Shown here: piece by piece, positions 38,271-47,374 of the stretch
Layout: every line of letters begins with the position of its first letter
Numbering within the stretch: the first letter of the stretch is position 1
Assembly: GCA_000482145.1 (NCBI GenBank)
Contig: AUXH01000043.1
Location: 1-58,216 of the forward strand
DNA: 58,216 nt
Direction of reading: 5' to 3'
From: Strigomonas culicis
Lineage: Eukaryota > Euglenozoa > Kinetoplastea > Trypanosomatida > Trypanosomatidae
Position numbers and translations under genes: made by a program
Notes under the pieces: model-generated
Told to the model about the DNA's origin: nothing
What the model saw: the letters and a program-made list of their open reading frames with translations, nothing else
Database searches by the model: none

Positions 38271-40442
38271 TCAAGACGTACCGCCGGTCTGCTGCTCCTT
38301 CGCACGATCCAGTGCGACGAGAATCTCTCCATCGTTGATTTCGGTGGGATTGGTGTAGAATGTGCTGACCTCTAAAAGCCACGAGACGTCCACGCCGCAC
38401 GCCACTCGCACACAGGCGCCGGCGTCGCCCTGTACCTCGATACGATCGTAGAGGATCCACGGCGGGCGGGGCGCGCCCTTCTTGCCGAGAGAAGACTGCG
38501 GGTGCGGCCGTATCGGCATCCCATCCCGCACCGTCAGGTACGTCGACCTCTCCACCGACCAGTACGCCACCTGCATGAAGTAGCCCTCCAGAATGGCCTT
38601 CCGCAGGGCGACGGTGTCCACCACATTGTCGCGGTAGGTGGATCGCACCGGTACCTGCATCGTGGCCATCAAGGCGCGGAGCTGGTGATACACCTTCAGC
38701 GCCTGCTGCAGTGACTGGTGGCGGAGAAAGTGCTCGTAGCAGAACTGCTCGCCCGAGTTCTGGTGCCTGTAGTAGGCGTGAAAGACGTGGAAGAGCCCCG
38801 CGTGGTCCCCGCCGGTGGGGTCCAGAAGCGCGGCGTGCATCTGGTCTGCCTGCTGCGCTTTGTGGGCCGGCCGCAGGAAGACCTGGCCGGCCTGGAGCAT
38901 GGCCGCCACCACCGCCGCATCGGCCGCGCAGCCGTGCGAAGCCGACTTGAGCAGCATCCGCGCAAGACACACGTCGAGCGGGACGAGGGCGAGCTGGCGG
39001 CCGAACGCCGTCAGCTGCAGCTCCTCGTCCACGGCGCCAAAGTACATGAGCTGGTAGAAGGCCTCCTCCATGTTGGTGTCGGGTGGGGCGTCGATAAACG
39101 GGAAATCACACGGATTGGCGACGCCCAACTGCAAGAGCAACAGCAGCGTGTTGACAAAGTTGTTGCGCAGGATTTCGGGGTAGGTCTGATCGGGGAACTT
39201 TTCATAGTTTTCCATCGTAAAGAGGCGGTAGCACTTGCCGGGTTTTGTGCGACCGGCGCGACCCTTGCGCTGCTCGGCCGCGGCCTTGCTGATCACCGCC
39301 GGCAGCAGGTAGTCCATACGGCCCTCGGAGGCGTACAGTGTCTGCTTCTGGTATCCGCAGTCCACCACGTAGACGACACCATCAATGGTGACAGACGTCT
39401 CGGCAATGTTGGTGGAGAATATGATCTTGCGGACGTGATCCCCGTACGCTTGGAACACCTTCTTCTGCTCCTCCAGCTGCAGGGTACCATACAGGGGCAG
39501 CACCACCACGTGGCGTGGGCGCTCCCGCTGCTCTGGGTGCTTCCCCGCCGCACCCCCCTCAACCACCGCGTCGCCCAGCGCCAGCTTGGTCTTTGCCACG
39601 GCGTTCTCAATCTCCGCGACGCCGGTCAGAAAGCACAGAATATCACCGCCCGCCTCCCTCTCGTGAATCTGCGTCACGCAGGCCACCGCTGTTTCCACGT
39701 AGTCCTTCACAGGGTGCGGCATGTAGTGCACACTGACGTCGTGGCGCCTGCCGGACACCCGCACGAGCGGCGCGCCGGGAAAGAAGGACTCGATCTTCTC
39801 GATGTCGAGCGTGGCGGACATGACGACGACGCGCAGCATCGGCCGGCGCTGGAGGATGCGCTTCAAGAGGCCCAGGACGGTGTCCGTGTCGATGGTGCGC
39901 TCGTGCGCCTCATCCACAATGACGACGGAGAACTTGCCACAGTCGGGGTCGGAGAGACATTCCCGCAGAAGCATACCGTCCGTCAGGAAGAGCACCTTCG
40001 TGCACTCCGATTGCTTCGAGTCAAAGCGCACGTGATAGCCGACCTGCTCCCCCAGCGTGACGTCCATCTCGTCCGCCACGCGGGCAGCCACCGACACAGC
40101 CGCGATACGCCGCGGCTGTGTGCACGCAATTTTGTTCGCGAACTGCGGCACCTCGGCGAGAAACTGAGCGACCTGCGTCGTCTTGCCGCTGCCGGTCTCG
40201 CCCACGAGCAGCGTGACGGGGTGCTGCCGCACGGTCGCCTGGATGGCGGCCTTGTGCCCGTACACCGGCAGCTGCGCGCGACCCGCGCGGATGCGGTGGT
40301 AGCTCGCAGAGTACGGACGTTTTGTCCACGGGTTGATGTCGCAAAGAGCGGCCGCGGCCGGCTGCGGCGCCGGTGGTTGGTGTACCCGCGCGCGATCATC
40401 ACTGTCCGCTGTCGTGCCATCGCGAGACCGTTTGAGGTCCAT
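38271..40442 (-). CDS. DEAH-box RNA helicase, Prp43/DHX15-like (723 aa)
   Basis: In other eukaryotes this helicase disassembles spliceosomes and helps ribosome biogenesis, stimulated by G-patch partners. All helicase motifs are present: GETGSGKTT (Lys87), TQPRRIAAVSVA, DEAH at 177-180, SAT in VVVMSATLD, STNIAETSVTIDG, and QRKGRAGRTKPGKCYRL. They are followed by the winged-helix, ratchet (HA2) and OB-fold domains. The C-terminal part (GYFMQVAYW, RDGMPIRPHPQSSLG, PTEIND near the end) and the overall length (Prp43 about 767 aa) favour Prp43/DHX15 over Prp2, Prp16 or Prp22, which have long N-terminal extensions. In trypanosomatids, where cis-introns are rare, it would act mainly in trans-splicing and rRNA maturation. 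A good splice acceptor lies 50 bases upstream. Confidence 0.92.
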   Translation of the reverse strand: MDLKRSRDGTTADSDDRARVHQPPAPQPAAAALCDINPWTKRPYSASYHRIRAGRAQLPVYGHKAAIQATVRQHPVTLLVGETGSGKTTQVAQFLAEVPQFANKIACTQPRRIAAVSVAARVADEMDVTLGEQVGYHVRFDSKQSECTKVLFLTDGMLLRECLSDPDCGKFSVVIVDEAHERTIDTDTVLGLLKRILQRRPMLRVVVMSATLDIEKIESFFPGAPLVRVSGRRHDVSVHYMPHPVKDYVETAVACVTQIHEREAGGDILCFLTGVAEIENAVAKTKLALGDAVVEGGAAGKHPEQRERPRHVVVLPLYGTLQLEEQKKVFQAYGDHVRKIIFSTNIAETSVTIDGVVYVVDCGYQKQTLYASEGRMDYLLPAVISKAAAEQRKGRAGRTKPGKCYRLFTMENYEKFPDQTYPEILRNNFVNTLLLLLQLGVANPCDFPFIDAPPDTNMEEAFYQLMYFGAVDEELQLTAFGRQLALVPLDVCLARMLLKSASHGCAADAAVVAAMLQAGQVFLRPAHKAQQADQMHAALLDPTGGDHAGLFHVFHAYYRHQNSGEQFCYEHFLRHQSLQQALKVYHQLRALMATMQVPVRSTYRDNVVDTVALRKAILEGYFMQVAYWSVERSTYLTVRDGMPIRPHPQSSLGKKGAPRPPWILYDRIEVQGDAGACVRVACGVDVSWLLEVSTFYTNPTEINDGEILVALDRAKEQQTGGTS

Positions 40443-41125
40443 CGCGTGGTCTGGCTTCAGGGCAGAGAGTGCAATCTATATGCCTAAAGCGCTAGAAAGG
40501 GAGAGAGTGATCCATGGATGTGTCAGTCTCTCAGTACACAAAAAGGGTACATCAATACAACACAATCATTAATGAACACAAGAGCAGCAGCATGCGGTTT
40601 TTTTTTTTGCAGTATGTGCAGGTAAAGGTGTGTATGATTCGTTTTTGTAACGTTTACGATCGCTACAAGATGCAAAGGAAAACTAAAAACAGAAACAAAA
40701 GACTCTACTGTATACGCACACATTTCCTCATTGTTGTTCTCTCCTTGTTCAACAGTTGTAATATGTAGACGGCTTACTTACGGTCTTTATTTTTCATATA
40801 AGAACCGATTGAGTAGTATCTACACATTGCGCACGACAAAAAAAAAAAAAAACGTATATACGCGCAATAAAAAAAAGGATTTTTTACGTTCTTCCGATAT
40901 GCAAAAAAGAGGATTTAGAAGAAAATAAAAAAAAACGAAATAAACTAAGCACACACACACAAAAAAGGAGTAACACCAAAAATAAAAAACTGATAAGCAC
41001 AAGTGCGTCAAGTTCATTAGAAAGCGAAGAAGAAGAAAACAATATGAAGAACATGTATATGGTCGCCAGTACACCTTTCGATTTTTGTCTGTGTATTCGT
41101 TTTGTTGTTTGCCAACCTACTCCCC
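40443..41125. other. Gene-free spacer (0.68 kb)
   Basis: AT-rich with long A-runs (about 40838-40985). The right part is the 3' UTR of the EHD-like gene; the left part contains the splice acceptor of the helicase gene. No other element recognised. Confidence 0.6.
40492..40508 (-). promoter_or_regulatory. Predicted spliced-leader acceptor of the Prp43-like gene
   Basis: A compact pyrimidine tract on the minus strand (plus 40494-40507) is followed directly by AG at 40492-40493, giving a 5' UTR of about 49 bases before the ATG at 40442. Confidence 0.5.
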
Positions 41126-42778
41126 TCACACTTCCATCATCTTCTGCATCATGGTCATCATTTGCTGCATCATCATTTGCTGCTGATCCATCTGTTGCTG
41201 CTGCTGCTGGCTCATGGAGGCCATCATGGTGTTATTGGTAGTGCCGCTCTCCTGTACCGACGATGACATCCTCGCATTGGACACCATAATGGGAGACCGC
41301 GGTGCCACACTGAAGGACGGTTCAAGGCCAAAGTTACCATTGTTACTGTACGAGACGGGCCCTCCCTGACTCATCGTTGGCGCCAGAGAGAAATTGCCAA
41401 CGCTGCCGTTGTTGCGGCGGTAGCCTGCGCTGCTCAGCGGGTGCGACACCGCCCCGATGTTGGTCGTGCCGGCGCCCCGTCGCACGCGCGGGTCCGAGGT
41501 TGCGTACATCTGCAGTGGCTCTTGCAGCAGCGCCGGGATGTCCTCCTTCAGCGTCTTCTTGATGAGGTCGATCCAGCCGCAGCGCTCCAGCTTCGCGATG
41601 TCCGGGATATCCTTCACGTCCATCTTCTTCAGTACCTCGGAGGCCTTGTCATACAGCGGGAAGATCTTCTCGCTCACCTTGAAGCGCTCGGCAGCGGCCT
41701 TGACCTGGGCGGGGTACTGCACAAAGAACTCTCTTCGCGCCTTTTCCTTTCCTATGAAGCGGTCGATGGCCTCCCTGTACATGGACGCGATCAGGGCGAA
41801 CCCAAGGACCGAGTTGAGGCGGCGTACCAGCTTCGTTACGCGGTTATCTAGCGCGTGCAGCGGCACGTCGTCGATCAGCTCCATCAGGAGCTCCTCCTTC
41901 TCCGCGTCGAAGAGATTGATATCCGTGTCCGGCTGGTACGGCCGCTCCCAGAAACTGCTGACAAAAATGCGCGGCGGCTCCGTCGTGTGGATGGTATTCG
42001 ACAGGTTCCAGAAGAGCGTGCCGTAGACACGGAGCAGTTCCTGCGGCAAGACGGTGTCCGCCTTATTTAGCACGATGCGGATCTTGCTCTCGTTGCCTTT
42101 CAGCGTGGTCTGGAACAGTGCCTTGAGTTCATGGCCGAGGTCCAGCTTGGTGGGATCGAAGATGAAGAAGATCATGTCACTCCGGTCCACAAACCACTTG
42201 CACACCTTGTTGAAGTTGTACGGGCGGGCGCGGTTGTCGCCTGCGGCCTCTAGAACTCCTGGTGTGTCGATCAGCATCACAGACTTGAGGACCGGGTGAG
42301 GTGCGGTGACGCCGCAGAGATGGTCCACGAGCCCGTCGCCCAGCTCCTCCAGATCCTGGAAGGGCAGCCGGGGGTCGGCCAGCACCACGCGGCCCGACAC
42401 TTGCTGGCACCGCTCGCCGTAGGTAATGATGGTAAACTTGTCCGTCACCGGATGCGGCCCGGTGGGCAGCACCTTCTCGTTCTGCACCAAGTAGTTGATG
42501 AAGGACGACTTGCCGGAGGAGAAGGGTCCGAGGAACGTCACAAGCGGCATGCGCTGCTTGAACTCGTCGCCGAAGGTGTCCGGGGAGACGTTCCGGTAGT
42601 GGTACGCTTCCTCCAGCGGGGCAAGCCGCTCCTCGTACAGGCGGCTCAGCTGATCCATCACCACGGTGACGTGCTGGTTCCACATGTTCTCCTGATGCAC
42701 CTCCGGCGGTGGGACAGCTAGGGCAGCCCCCGACACTTGGGGTCGAACAAGTTTCTTTACTCTCGCAAAGTGGGACAT
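41126..42778 (-). CDS. EHD-type dynamin-like GTPase/ATPase with Q/M-rich tail (550 aa)
   Basis: EHD proteins bind nucleotide, oligomerise on membranes and shape endocytic recycling tubules. The N-terminal helix (about 30-70) precedes a G-domain with GPFSSGKSS (P-loop Lys90), DTPG at 171-174 and NKAD at 238-241. The flanking segments GPHPVTDKF and FFIFDPTKLDLG are typical of EHD. Helical-domain segments continue to about 425, including KERARREFF-like and KMDVKDIPDI. The C-terminal EH domain of animal EHDs is absent; instead there is a disordered Asn/Ser/Gly stretch (about 430-510) and a final 35 residues dominated by Gln and Met. No NPF-binding activity is therefore expected, and recruitment must differ. 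The AP-2 sigma gene lies in the same polycistron, but not adjacent. Confidence 0.92.
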   Translation of the reverse strand: MSHFARVKKLVRPQVSGAALAVPPPEVHQENMWNQHVTVVMDQLSRLYEERLAPLEEAYHYRNVSPDTFGDEFKQRMPLVTFLGPFSSGKSSFINYLVQNEKVLPTGPHPVTDKFTIITYGERCQQVSGRVVLADPRLPFQDLEELGDGLVDHLCGVTAPHPVLKSVMLIDTPGVLEAAGDNRARPYNFNKVCKWFVDRSDMIFFIFDPTKLDLGHELKALFQTTLKGNESKIRIVLNKADTVLPQELLRVYGTLFWNLSNTIHTTEPPRIFVSSFWERPYQPDTDINLFDAEKEELLMELIDDVPLHALDNRVTKLVRRLNSVLGFALIASMYREAIDRFIGKEKARREFFVQYPAQVKAAAERFKVSEKIFPLYDKASEVLKKMDVKDIPDIAKLERCGWIDLIKKTLKEDIPALLQEPLQMYATSDPRVRRGAGTTNIGAVSHPLSSAGYRRNNGSVGNFSLAPTMSQGGPVSYSNNGNFGLEPSFSVAPRSPIMVSNARMSSSVQESGTTNNTMMASMSQQQQQQMDQQQMMMQQMMTMMQKMMEV

Positions 42779-43130
42779 CTGTGGCAGAAAACTAAAGTAA
42801 AAAAAAATAAAAAGAAGGAAAAAAAAAGAACTTTAGTACAATTTTGCCTGTATATACTGACTGGAAGAGCGTGATAAAGAGTAGAGAAAGGGGTGGTGGA
42901 AGTATTAAGAGCATGCCTGCTTATACGCACATACACACACATAAAAAAAAAAAAGAAGGAATAAGTTTTACATTTATTTCATCTTCTTATTTGCACTTTC
43001 ATTATCTGTTGTTGCTGTTGTTGTTTTCTTTCTCGTGGTGGTATTCCCCAATAAAACAGAAAAAAAATAGAAGCAAGCAGGCACGTCTATCAATCCAACC
43101 TGAGTATTAACAACAACTAGCTCAATAGCA
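42779..43130. other. Gene-free spacer (0.35 kb)
   Basis: A-rich runs at 42797-42833 form a candidate pyrimidine tract for the EHD-like gene, with AG at 42792-42793. The remainder is the 3' UTR of the 668-aa protein gene. No repeats of note. Confidence 0.55.
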
Positions 43131-45137
43131 TTACCGATAAATTCGTGCGGCGGCACCAAACCCATAGTTCAAGAACAACTCCATAGGATCCCGCGAAGAG
43201 GCCGGTCCGCTGCTCTGCGGCGCGTCGGAGAAGCTATCCGACCTGTTGTGTGTCCCTGAGCGCGCGCCGCTCGGCCGCCGCTCCTGCGGCGGCGTGCGTG
43301 CCGCGCCGCCGAGTATGCGTCGCCGCTGCGGCGCGCGCGCGTCCGCCGGAGCCGCCGCAGCGGCATGGTCGCCCTCCGGCTGCTCCTCCTCCTTCACCTC
43401 AAAGTAGTCCTCTGGGAAGGGCAGGAACACACGGATCGCCATGTGTGTGTTGAAGTGCGCCACCTCCGTCGCGGCGAAGGAGGCCAGCACATCGGTCTCG
43501 CGCCCCGGTTTTGCGGCGCACGCGGCGTCTACAGAGTCGCTCGAGGTCCCTGCGGTGCTCGCCGCCGCCCTTGGCCTGTCGGGTAGCGCGGGGGTGGACC
43601 CCATGGCGCGGGGCCGCTGCCCGACGCCCCTGTGGCTGGCGTACTCCCCCGAGAGCAGCGCCTCGTCCTGCACCGTCCACAGCAGCGGCGACCGCGCGCT
43701 CGACCGCTCCAGCACAATCTTGCCGAGGCCGCGCTGCAGCTGCTGCAGCACTTCCATCGAGACACGGGCGGCCGCGCTGCGCGGCGCGGCGGGGTAGGCG
43801 CCACGGCCGGCGGGGGCCGCGAAGGGCGCGGTCGGCTCCAGCACCGCCACGGTGAACATGTCCACGTTCCATGTGTAGGCCAAGTGCAGCGCGTCCTCGA
43901 CGACGGGCTCCAGCGAGGCCTCCTGGCCCTCCGCCTCCGGCGGGGTCCAGAGCAGGACGATGTTCCCGCCCCATACACGCGTCGAGAAGTACACCTGCAG
44001 TGAGGGGTGCGCCGGGAGCGGTTGGAACGCCGCCGCGCCACTCGTCTCCAGCAGCAGCTCGGGCGACGCGACGGGCTGCAGGAGGTCGAGCGCGCTGCGC
44101 TGGGTGCCGATCAGAAGCAGCATGGCGTGGCGCGCGTGCGCAAGGCGCGCCAGCTGCGCCTCCACCGCCGCCGCGGCGGTCGCCTCGCCGCAGCAGGACC
44201 AGAGGCACTCGCGGAGCCGTGTCACCGGGGAGAGGTCGAGCACGAGCGGTTGCGCCGTGGCGCTCTTATCCTGGAGCAGCGGCGACGGGAGCTGGCTCCA
44301 GAAGGGATTCTGCAAGAGAAGCGTGCGCACGGGAAAACACAATGGCGCTCGCGTGGACGCCCTCCGTGACACCGCTTTTTTGTCCTTGCCGGCCGTGGCG
44401 TCGCCCGGTTTCATCGCCGAGGCAACAAAACCGCTCACGTTCAACAGTTCCGCCTCCCGGTCCTCCCGTGGCGACGGCGCACCGTCCCGCTGGTGCGCGG
44501 CTGCCCGCGGCCCTGCGGTGACGAGGTGCCGCATCGCGGCAGGGGCGCGAGCCGCGATGGACGAGCGGAACTGTTCGCGCAGCTGGCGCTCCAGCGCCTT
44601 CAGCGCCGCCGCCTGCGACTCCAGCAAGTCCTCGAGCTCCACCTTGTGACGGAGCACGACACTCCGCGTGCTGACGGAGTCGATGACGACGTCCAGCCTG
44701 GCGTTGGCCTCGAGCAGCTGCGCGAGCTCCTCCTGCTGCCGGTCGCGCAGCGACTGCACGACCGGCCCCATCGCTTCCGCTTCCTTCGTGAAGACCTTGT
44801 TAAGCTGCAGCACGAGCGCCGCTGCATCCTTCAACGCGCCCGGGTCGAGGGCAAGGACCGACAGGTGCCACAGACCGTCTCCAGTGACCTCCTGTACGGC
44901 TGTGGAGGCAGGTGCTAATGAGCGTAGACACTCCGCGACGAAACGCTCTTCTTGAAGGGAATCGAAGGTCAACGGATCGGATGCCAACACATCCGGAGAC
45001 GCTGCGTTGTACGATGTGTTAGCCGGCCGCTCGTGCGCGTCCGTATCGTGCAAGAGGGTGTCTTCCTCCGGTTCGTCGCCGAATGTCCGCCAGTTATCAA
45101 TGAGAGCATCTGTAGATGCATTAAGGTTGAGCATCAT
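43131..45137 (-). CDS. Hypothetical protein with central helical region (668 aa)
   Basis: No family is recognised. The N-terminal 50 residues are acidic. Residues about 105-205 are predicted helical with heptad character (VLQLNKVFTKEAEAMGPVVQSL, then HKVELEDLLESQAAALKALERQL). The middle (about 265-470) looks globular with alternating hydrophobic strands (HAMLLLIGTQRSALDLL, LQVYFSTRVWGGNIVLLW), and an aromatic, hydrophobic strand near 540-570 (HMAIRVFLPFPEDYFEV) resembles a folded core. The C-terminal 80 residues are low complexity apart from the end, MELFLNYGFGAAARIYR. Two adjacent ATGs (45137 and 45134) are possible starts. No signal or membrane segment. The pattern could suit a vesicle-tether or cytoskeletal subunit, but nothing specific supports that. 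Confidence 0.75.
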   Translation of the reverse strand: MMLNLNASTDALIDNWRTFGDEPEEDTLLHDTDAHERPANTSYNAASPDVLASDPLTFDSLQEERFVAECLRSLAPASTAVQEVTGDGLWHLSVLALDPGALKDAAALVLQLNKVFTKEAEAMGPVVQSLRDRQQEELAQLLEANARLDVVIDSVSTRSVVLRHKVELEDLLESQAAALKALERQLREQFRSSIAARAPAAMRHLVTAGPRAAAHQRDGAPSPREDREAELLNVSGFVASAMKPGDATAGKDKKAVSRRASTRAPLCFPVRTLLLQNPFWSQLPSPLLQDKSATAQPLVLDLSPVTRLRECLWSCCGEATAAAAVEAQLARLAHARHAMLLLIGTQRSALDLLQPVASPELLLETSGAAAFQPLPAHPSLQVYFSTRVWGGNIVLLWTPPEAEGQEASLEPVVEDALHLAYTWNVDMFTVAVLEPTAPFAAPAGRGAYPAAPRSAAARVSMEVLQQLQRGLGKIVLERSSARSPLLWTVQDEALLSGEYASHRGVGQRPRAMGSTPALPDRPRAAASTAGTSSDSVDAACAAKPGRETDVLASFAATEVAHFNTHMAIRVFLPFPEDYFEVKEEEQPEGDHAAAAAPADARAPQRRRILGGAARTPPQERRPSGARSGTHNRSDSFSDAPQSSGPASSRDPMELFLNYGFGAAARIYR

Positions 45138-45162
45138 GTGGTGTTGTGCTTTCTACCGTTCC

Positions 45163-45198
45163 CTTTGTGAAAAGAAGAGAGAAAATAAATAGAAGAGT
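45163..45198 (-). promoter_or_regulatory. Predicted spliced-leader acceptor of the 668-aa protein gene
   Basis: A pyrimidine-rich minus-strand tract (plus 45167-45197) precedes AG at 45163-45164, about 26 bases before the ATG at 45137. Confidence 0.45.
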
Positions 45199-45352
45199 AC
45201 ATAGGAGCTTCACAAAAAGCGCAAGAGTGAATGAACACTCACAACCTACACTTCTGTAGAGGTGTAGTTCATCAATACTAATAAGTGCGTGCATTTGACG
45301 ATGTATGTGTGCATGGTGTATGAGTGATAGGTCTCAAACACGTCTCTGAGCA

Positions 45353-45373
45353 CAACAACAACAACAACAACAA
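45353..45373. repeat. CAA trinucleotide repeat
   Basis: Seven or so ACA/CAA units in the presumed twinfilin 3' UTR; on the transcribed strand these read as UUG repeats. Confidence 0.9.
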
Positions 45374-45467
45374 AAAAAGACCATTAGTGGACAGAATATC
45401 ATGTTGTAAAAAACAACACAAAACTGAATTCACATTATCTCTACCGTGTCATCACAAGAACGACGAT

Positions 45468-45490
45468 GACAACAACAACAACAACAACAA
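45468..45490. repeat. CAA trinucleotide repeat (second copy)
   Basis: A second tract of seven CAA units about 95 bases from the first, in the same spacer. Confidence 0.9.
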
Positions 45491-45998
45491 TCAAAAGATA
45501 CCGTAATGATAACAAGAAAACCATCTTTATTTGCGATTAAGTATTAACAACACCATATAATTAACAAGTGCGATAAAAAAAAGAAAATACAACAAAAAAA
45601 ATGTGGATTGTGTGGACGATGTGGAGAAGCATACATGAACATCCGTTGAATGAGTATCATGCTTTACCGGTTTATAAAGGTTTTGAATAATATCCCTTTT
45701 TTTTCTTCGTTTAGACCTGCAACCGTTGCTCGTTTACATTATACTTCTTCTTACTATCATTAATATTACTGTTCACGAGAAGCTGAGATCTCTAAAGGAG
45801 CTCTGCAACACACTAAAAAACAACGCAGAAGACAGCCAGAAGAAAACCGAAATCCCCAAATGAGAGAAAGCGCATCGAAGGAATAAGCTAAAAGAAAAAT
45901 AACAATGAGTATGCTCCCTGTTGGTACTTTACTCTCTCGGTAACGAAGAAAGGAGGGAGGCAAAAGTATAGTAAGCGAACGACAGCTTCAGTCAAGTG

Positions 45999-46015
45999 AT
46001 ATATATATATATATA
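45999..46015. repeat. TA dinucleotide microsatellite
   Basis: A short AT run about 33 bases beyond the twinfilin stop codon on the transcribed strand. Confidence 0.85.
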
Positions 46016-46047
46016 ATAAAAAGATACGCTACCTCCGGTCACGGCGC

Positions 46048-47019
46048 TCAGATGAGCATACGAGGGCCCTTCGGTGCCGTCGCCTTGGGTGCCCGCGGCG
46101 CCGCGCTATCGTCCTCCAGTGCGACGAAGGCGTCCTCGGCAGTCTGCACGAGCTCGCTGACGGCGCTCACCTCGATGCTGCGGTCGAACTTGATGCCGTG
46201 CTTGTGGGCGTAGGTCATGAAGGACGCCTTGCTCGAGGCGTAGGGCATCTTCTCCCGCGGTTTGCAGGCCTGCGGGCACACGTAAATCAGCACGCACTTC
46301 TCCACCGCGGCGGTGGCCGCCGGCGTGAAGCGCGTGATGACGTAGCGGGGGTGGTCCGCGGGCAGAATGGCGGCCGCCGCCTGCAGTCCCTTGTCGCCCA
46401 CCACCTTCGCATCCGCGCAGATGCGACTGTCCTCGATTTTAAAGCTGACGGTCTCCACCTCGCGCTTCGCGAACTTGGTCATGAGGTCGTCGCCCTCGTC
46501 CGTGATGGGGGTCGACACGCCCGGCAGCACGGACGGCGGCGGTGCCACCTCCATCTTCGCGATGCGCGCGGTCATGCGCTCGCTCTCCGTCATGAGGTCA
46601 TCGCGCCGCTTCCCCGACTCGCTGCCGCGGAAGAGCTCCGGCCCAATCTCATCGATCGCAGAGCACTGCACGCAGTAGGCGCTGGACACCTGGACGGCTT
46701 CCTGCATGTGGTTGCTGCCCGTCGAGTACATCATGCGGTCGCGCGGCTTCGCGGTGTCGCTCACGTATATGATGAGCGCCGGCTGATTCGTCGACACGAG
46801 CAGCACGATGTAGGCGCACTTGAGATTGGCCGCCCGCAGCCGCTTGCGGATCTCATCACAGTCCTTGCTGAGGTTGCAGGTGGAGTTGAACGGCTCGGCC
46901 TGCATCTTCACGATCTCGTTGTCCACTATGGCGATCACCGTTTGGAGGCGCATGCCGCGGTTGATCTCGTCGACCGTCGACTGCAGCGTCGGGTCGATCT
47001 TGAAGTTAACACGCATCAT
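46048..47019 (-). CDS. Twinfilin, two ADF-H domains (323 aa)
   Basis: Twinfilin binds ADP-actin monomers and caps or depolymerises filaments. Two ADF-homology domains in tandem are visible: residues about 1-137 and about 170-300. Each ends with the family's actin-binding helix region: AKPRDRMMYSTGSNHM in the first and CKPREKMPYASSKASF in the second, aligned with the cofilin KxxM-type helix. A linker of about 30 residues joins them (PPPSVLPGVSTPITDE). The C-terminal tail (about 300-323) is Ala/Pro/Lys-rich and may carry the capping-protein or phosphoinositide contact. The length matches typical twinfilins (about 330-350). Starts at 47019 or 47016 (two adjacent ATGs) are both possible. A splice acceptor lies at 47047-47048. 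Confidence 0.9.
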   Translation of the reverse strand: MMRVNFKIDPTLQSTVDEINRGMRLQTVIAIVDNEIVKMQAEPFNSTCNLSKDCDEIRKRLRAANLKCAYIVLLVSTNQPALIIYVSDTAKPRDRMMYSTGSNHMQEAVQVSSAYCVQCSAIDEIGPELFRGSESGKRRDDLMTESERMTARIAKMEVAPPPSVLPGVSTPITDEGDDLMTKFAKREVETVSFKIEDSRICADAKVVGDKGLQAAAAILPADHPRYVITRFTPAATAAVEKCVLIYVCPQACKPREKMPYASSKASFMTYAHKHGIKFDRSIEVSAVSELVQTAEDAFVALEDDSAAPRAPKATAPKGPRMLI

Positions 47020-47046
47020 TTTTGTATGGATAGGGGGACCGGATGA

Positions 47047-47075
47047 CTATGAAAGGAAGTAGAGAATAAAGGATT
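47047..47075 (-). promoter_or_regulatory. Predicted spliced-leader acceptor of twinfilin
   Basis: A pyrimidine-rich minus-strand tract (plus 47050-47074) ends in AG at 47047-47048, about 27 bases before the ATG at 47019. Confidence 0.45.
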
Positions 47076-47330
47076 CACGCGAGGGAGAAGAATGGTAAAC
47101 GATACGGTAGCCCCTGCTTATGTACTGTGTGTGTCACAAGAAGTGGTGCACTGTGTAAGTGCGCTAATAGAAACTACGCAGAGAGTGAGAGACAGAGAAA
47201 AACGAAGCAATTAAACACATAACAAGAGAAACAATTCACTCGTTTGCAGTGTAATCAAGCATGAACCATTACCATATCCATAGGACAAGGTCTACCGCTA
47301 CACACGTCATTATGCCTCCAGAAGTGTACG

Positions 47331-47354
<24 letters not shown>
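47331..47354. repeat. TA dinucleotide microsatellite
   Basis: About 24 bases of TA immediately 3' of the 565-aa protein gene's stop codon. Confidence 0.9.
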
Positions 47355-47361
<7 letters not shown>

Positions 47362-47374
47362 TGCGTATGCTGAG

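Larger units (their letters stand above)
45138..46047. other. Gene-free spacer with CAA and TA repeats (0.91 kb)
   Basis: Most of this should be the 3' UTR of twinfilin. It holds two CAA repeat tracts (45353-45373 and 45468-45490), which are UUG/UGU repeats on the transcript, and an AT repeat at 45999-46015. An open frame at 45766-45963 lacks an ATG and is not counted as a gene. Confidence 0.65.
47020..47374. other. Gene-free spacer (0.36 kb)
   Basis: It contains the twinfilin leader and the 3' UTR of the 565-aa protein gene, including a TA microsatellite (47331-47354) beginning about 20 bases past that gene's stop codon. Confidence 0.6.

Noticed and set aside
45766..45963. A 65-codon sense-strand frame with a hydrophobic segment in the twinfilin 3' flank
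   Set aside because: It begins with TTG and has no ATG; composition fits a chance open frame in a spacer.
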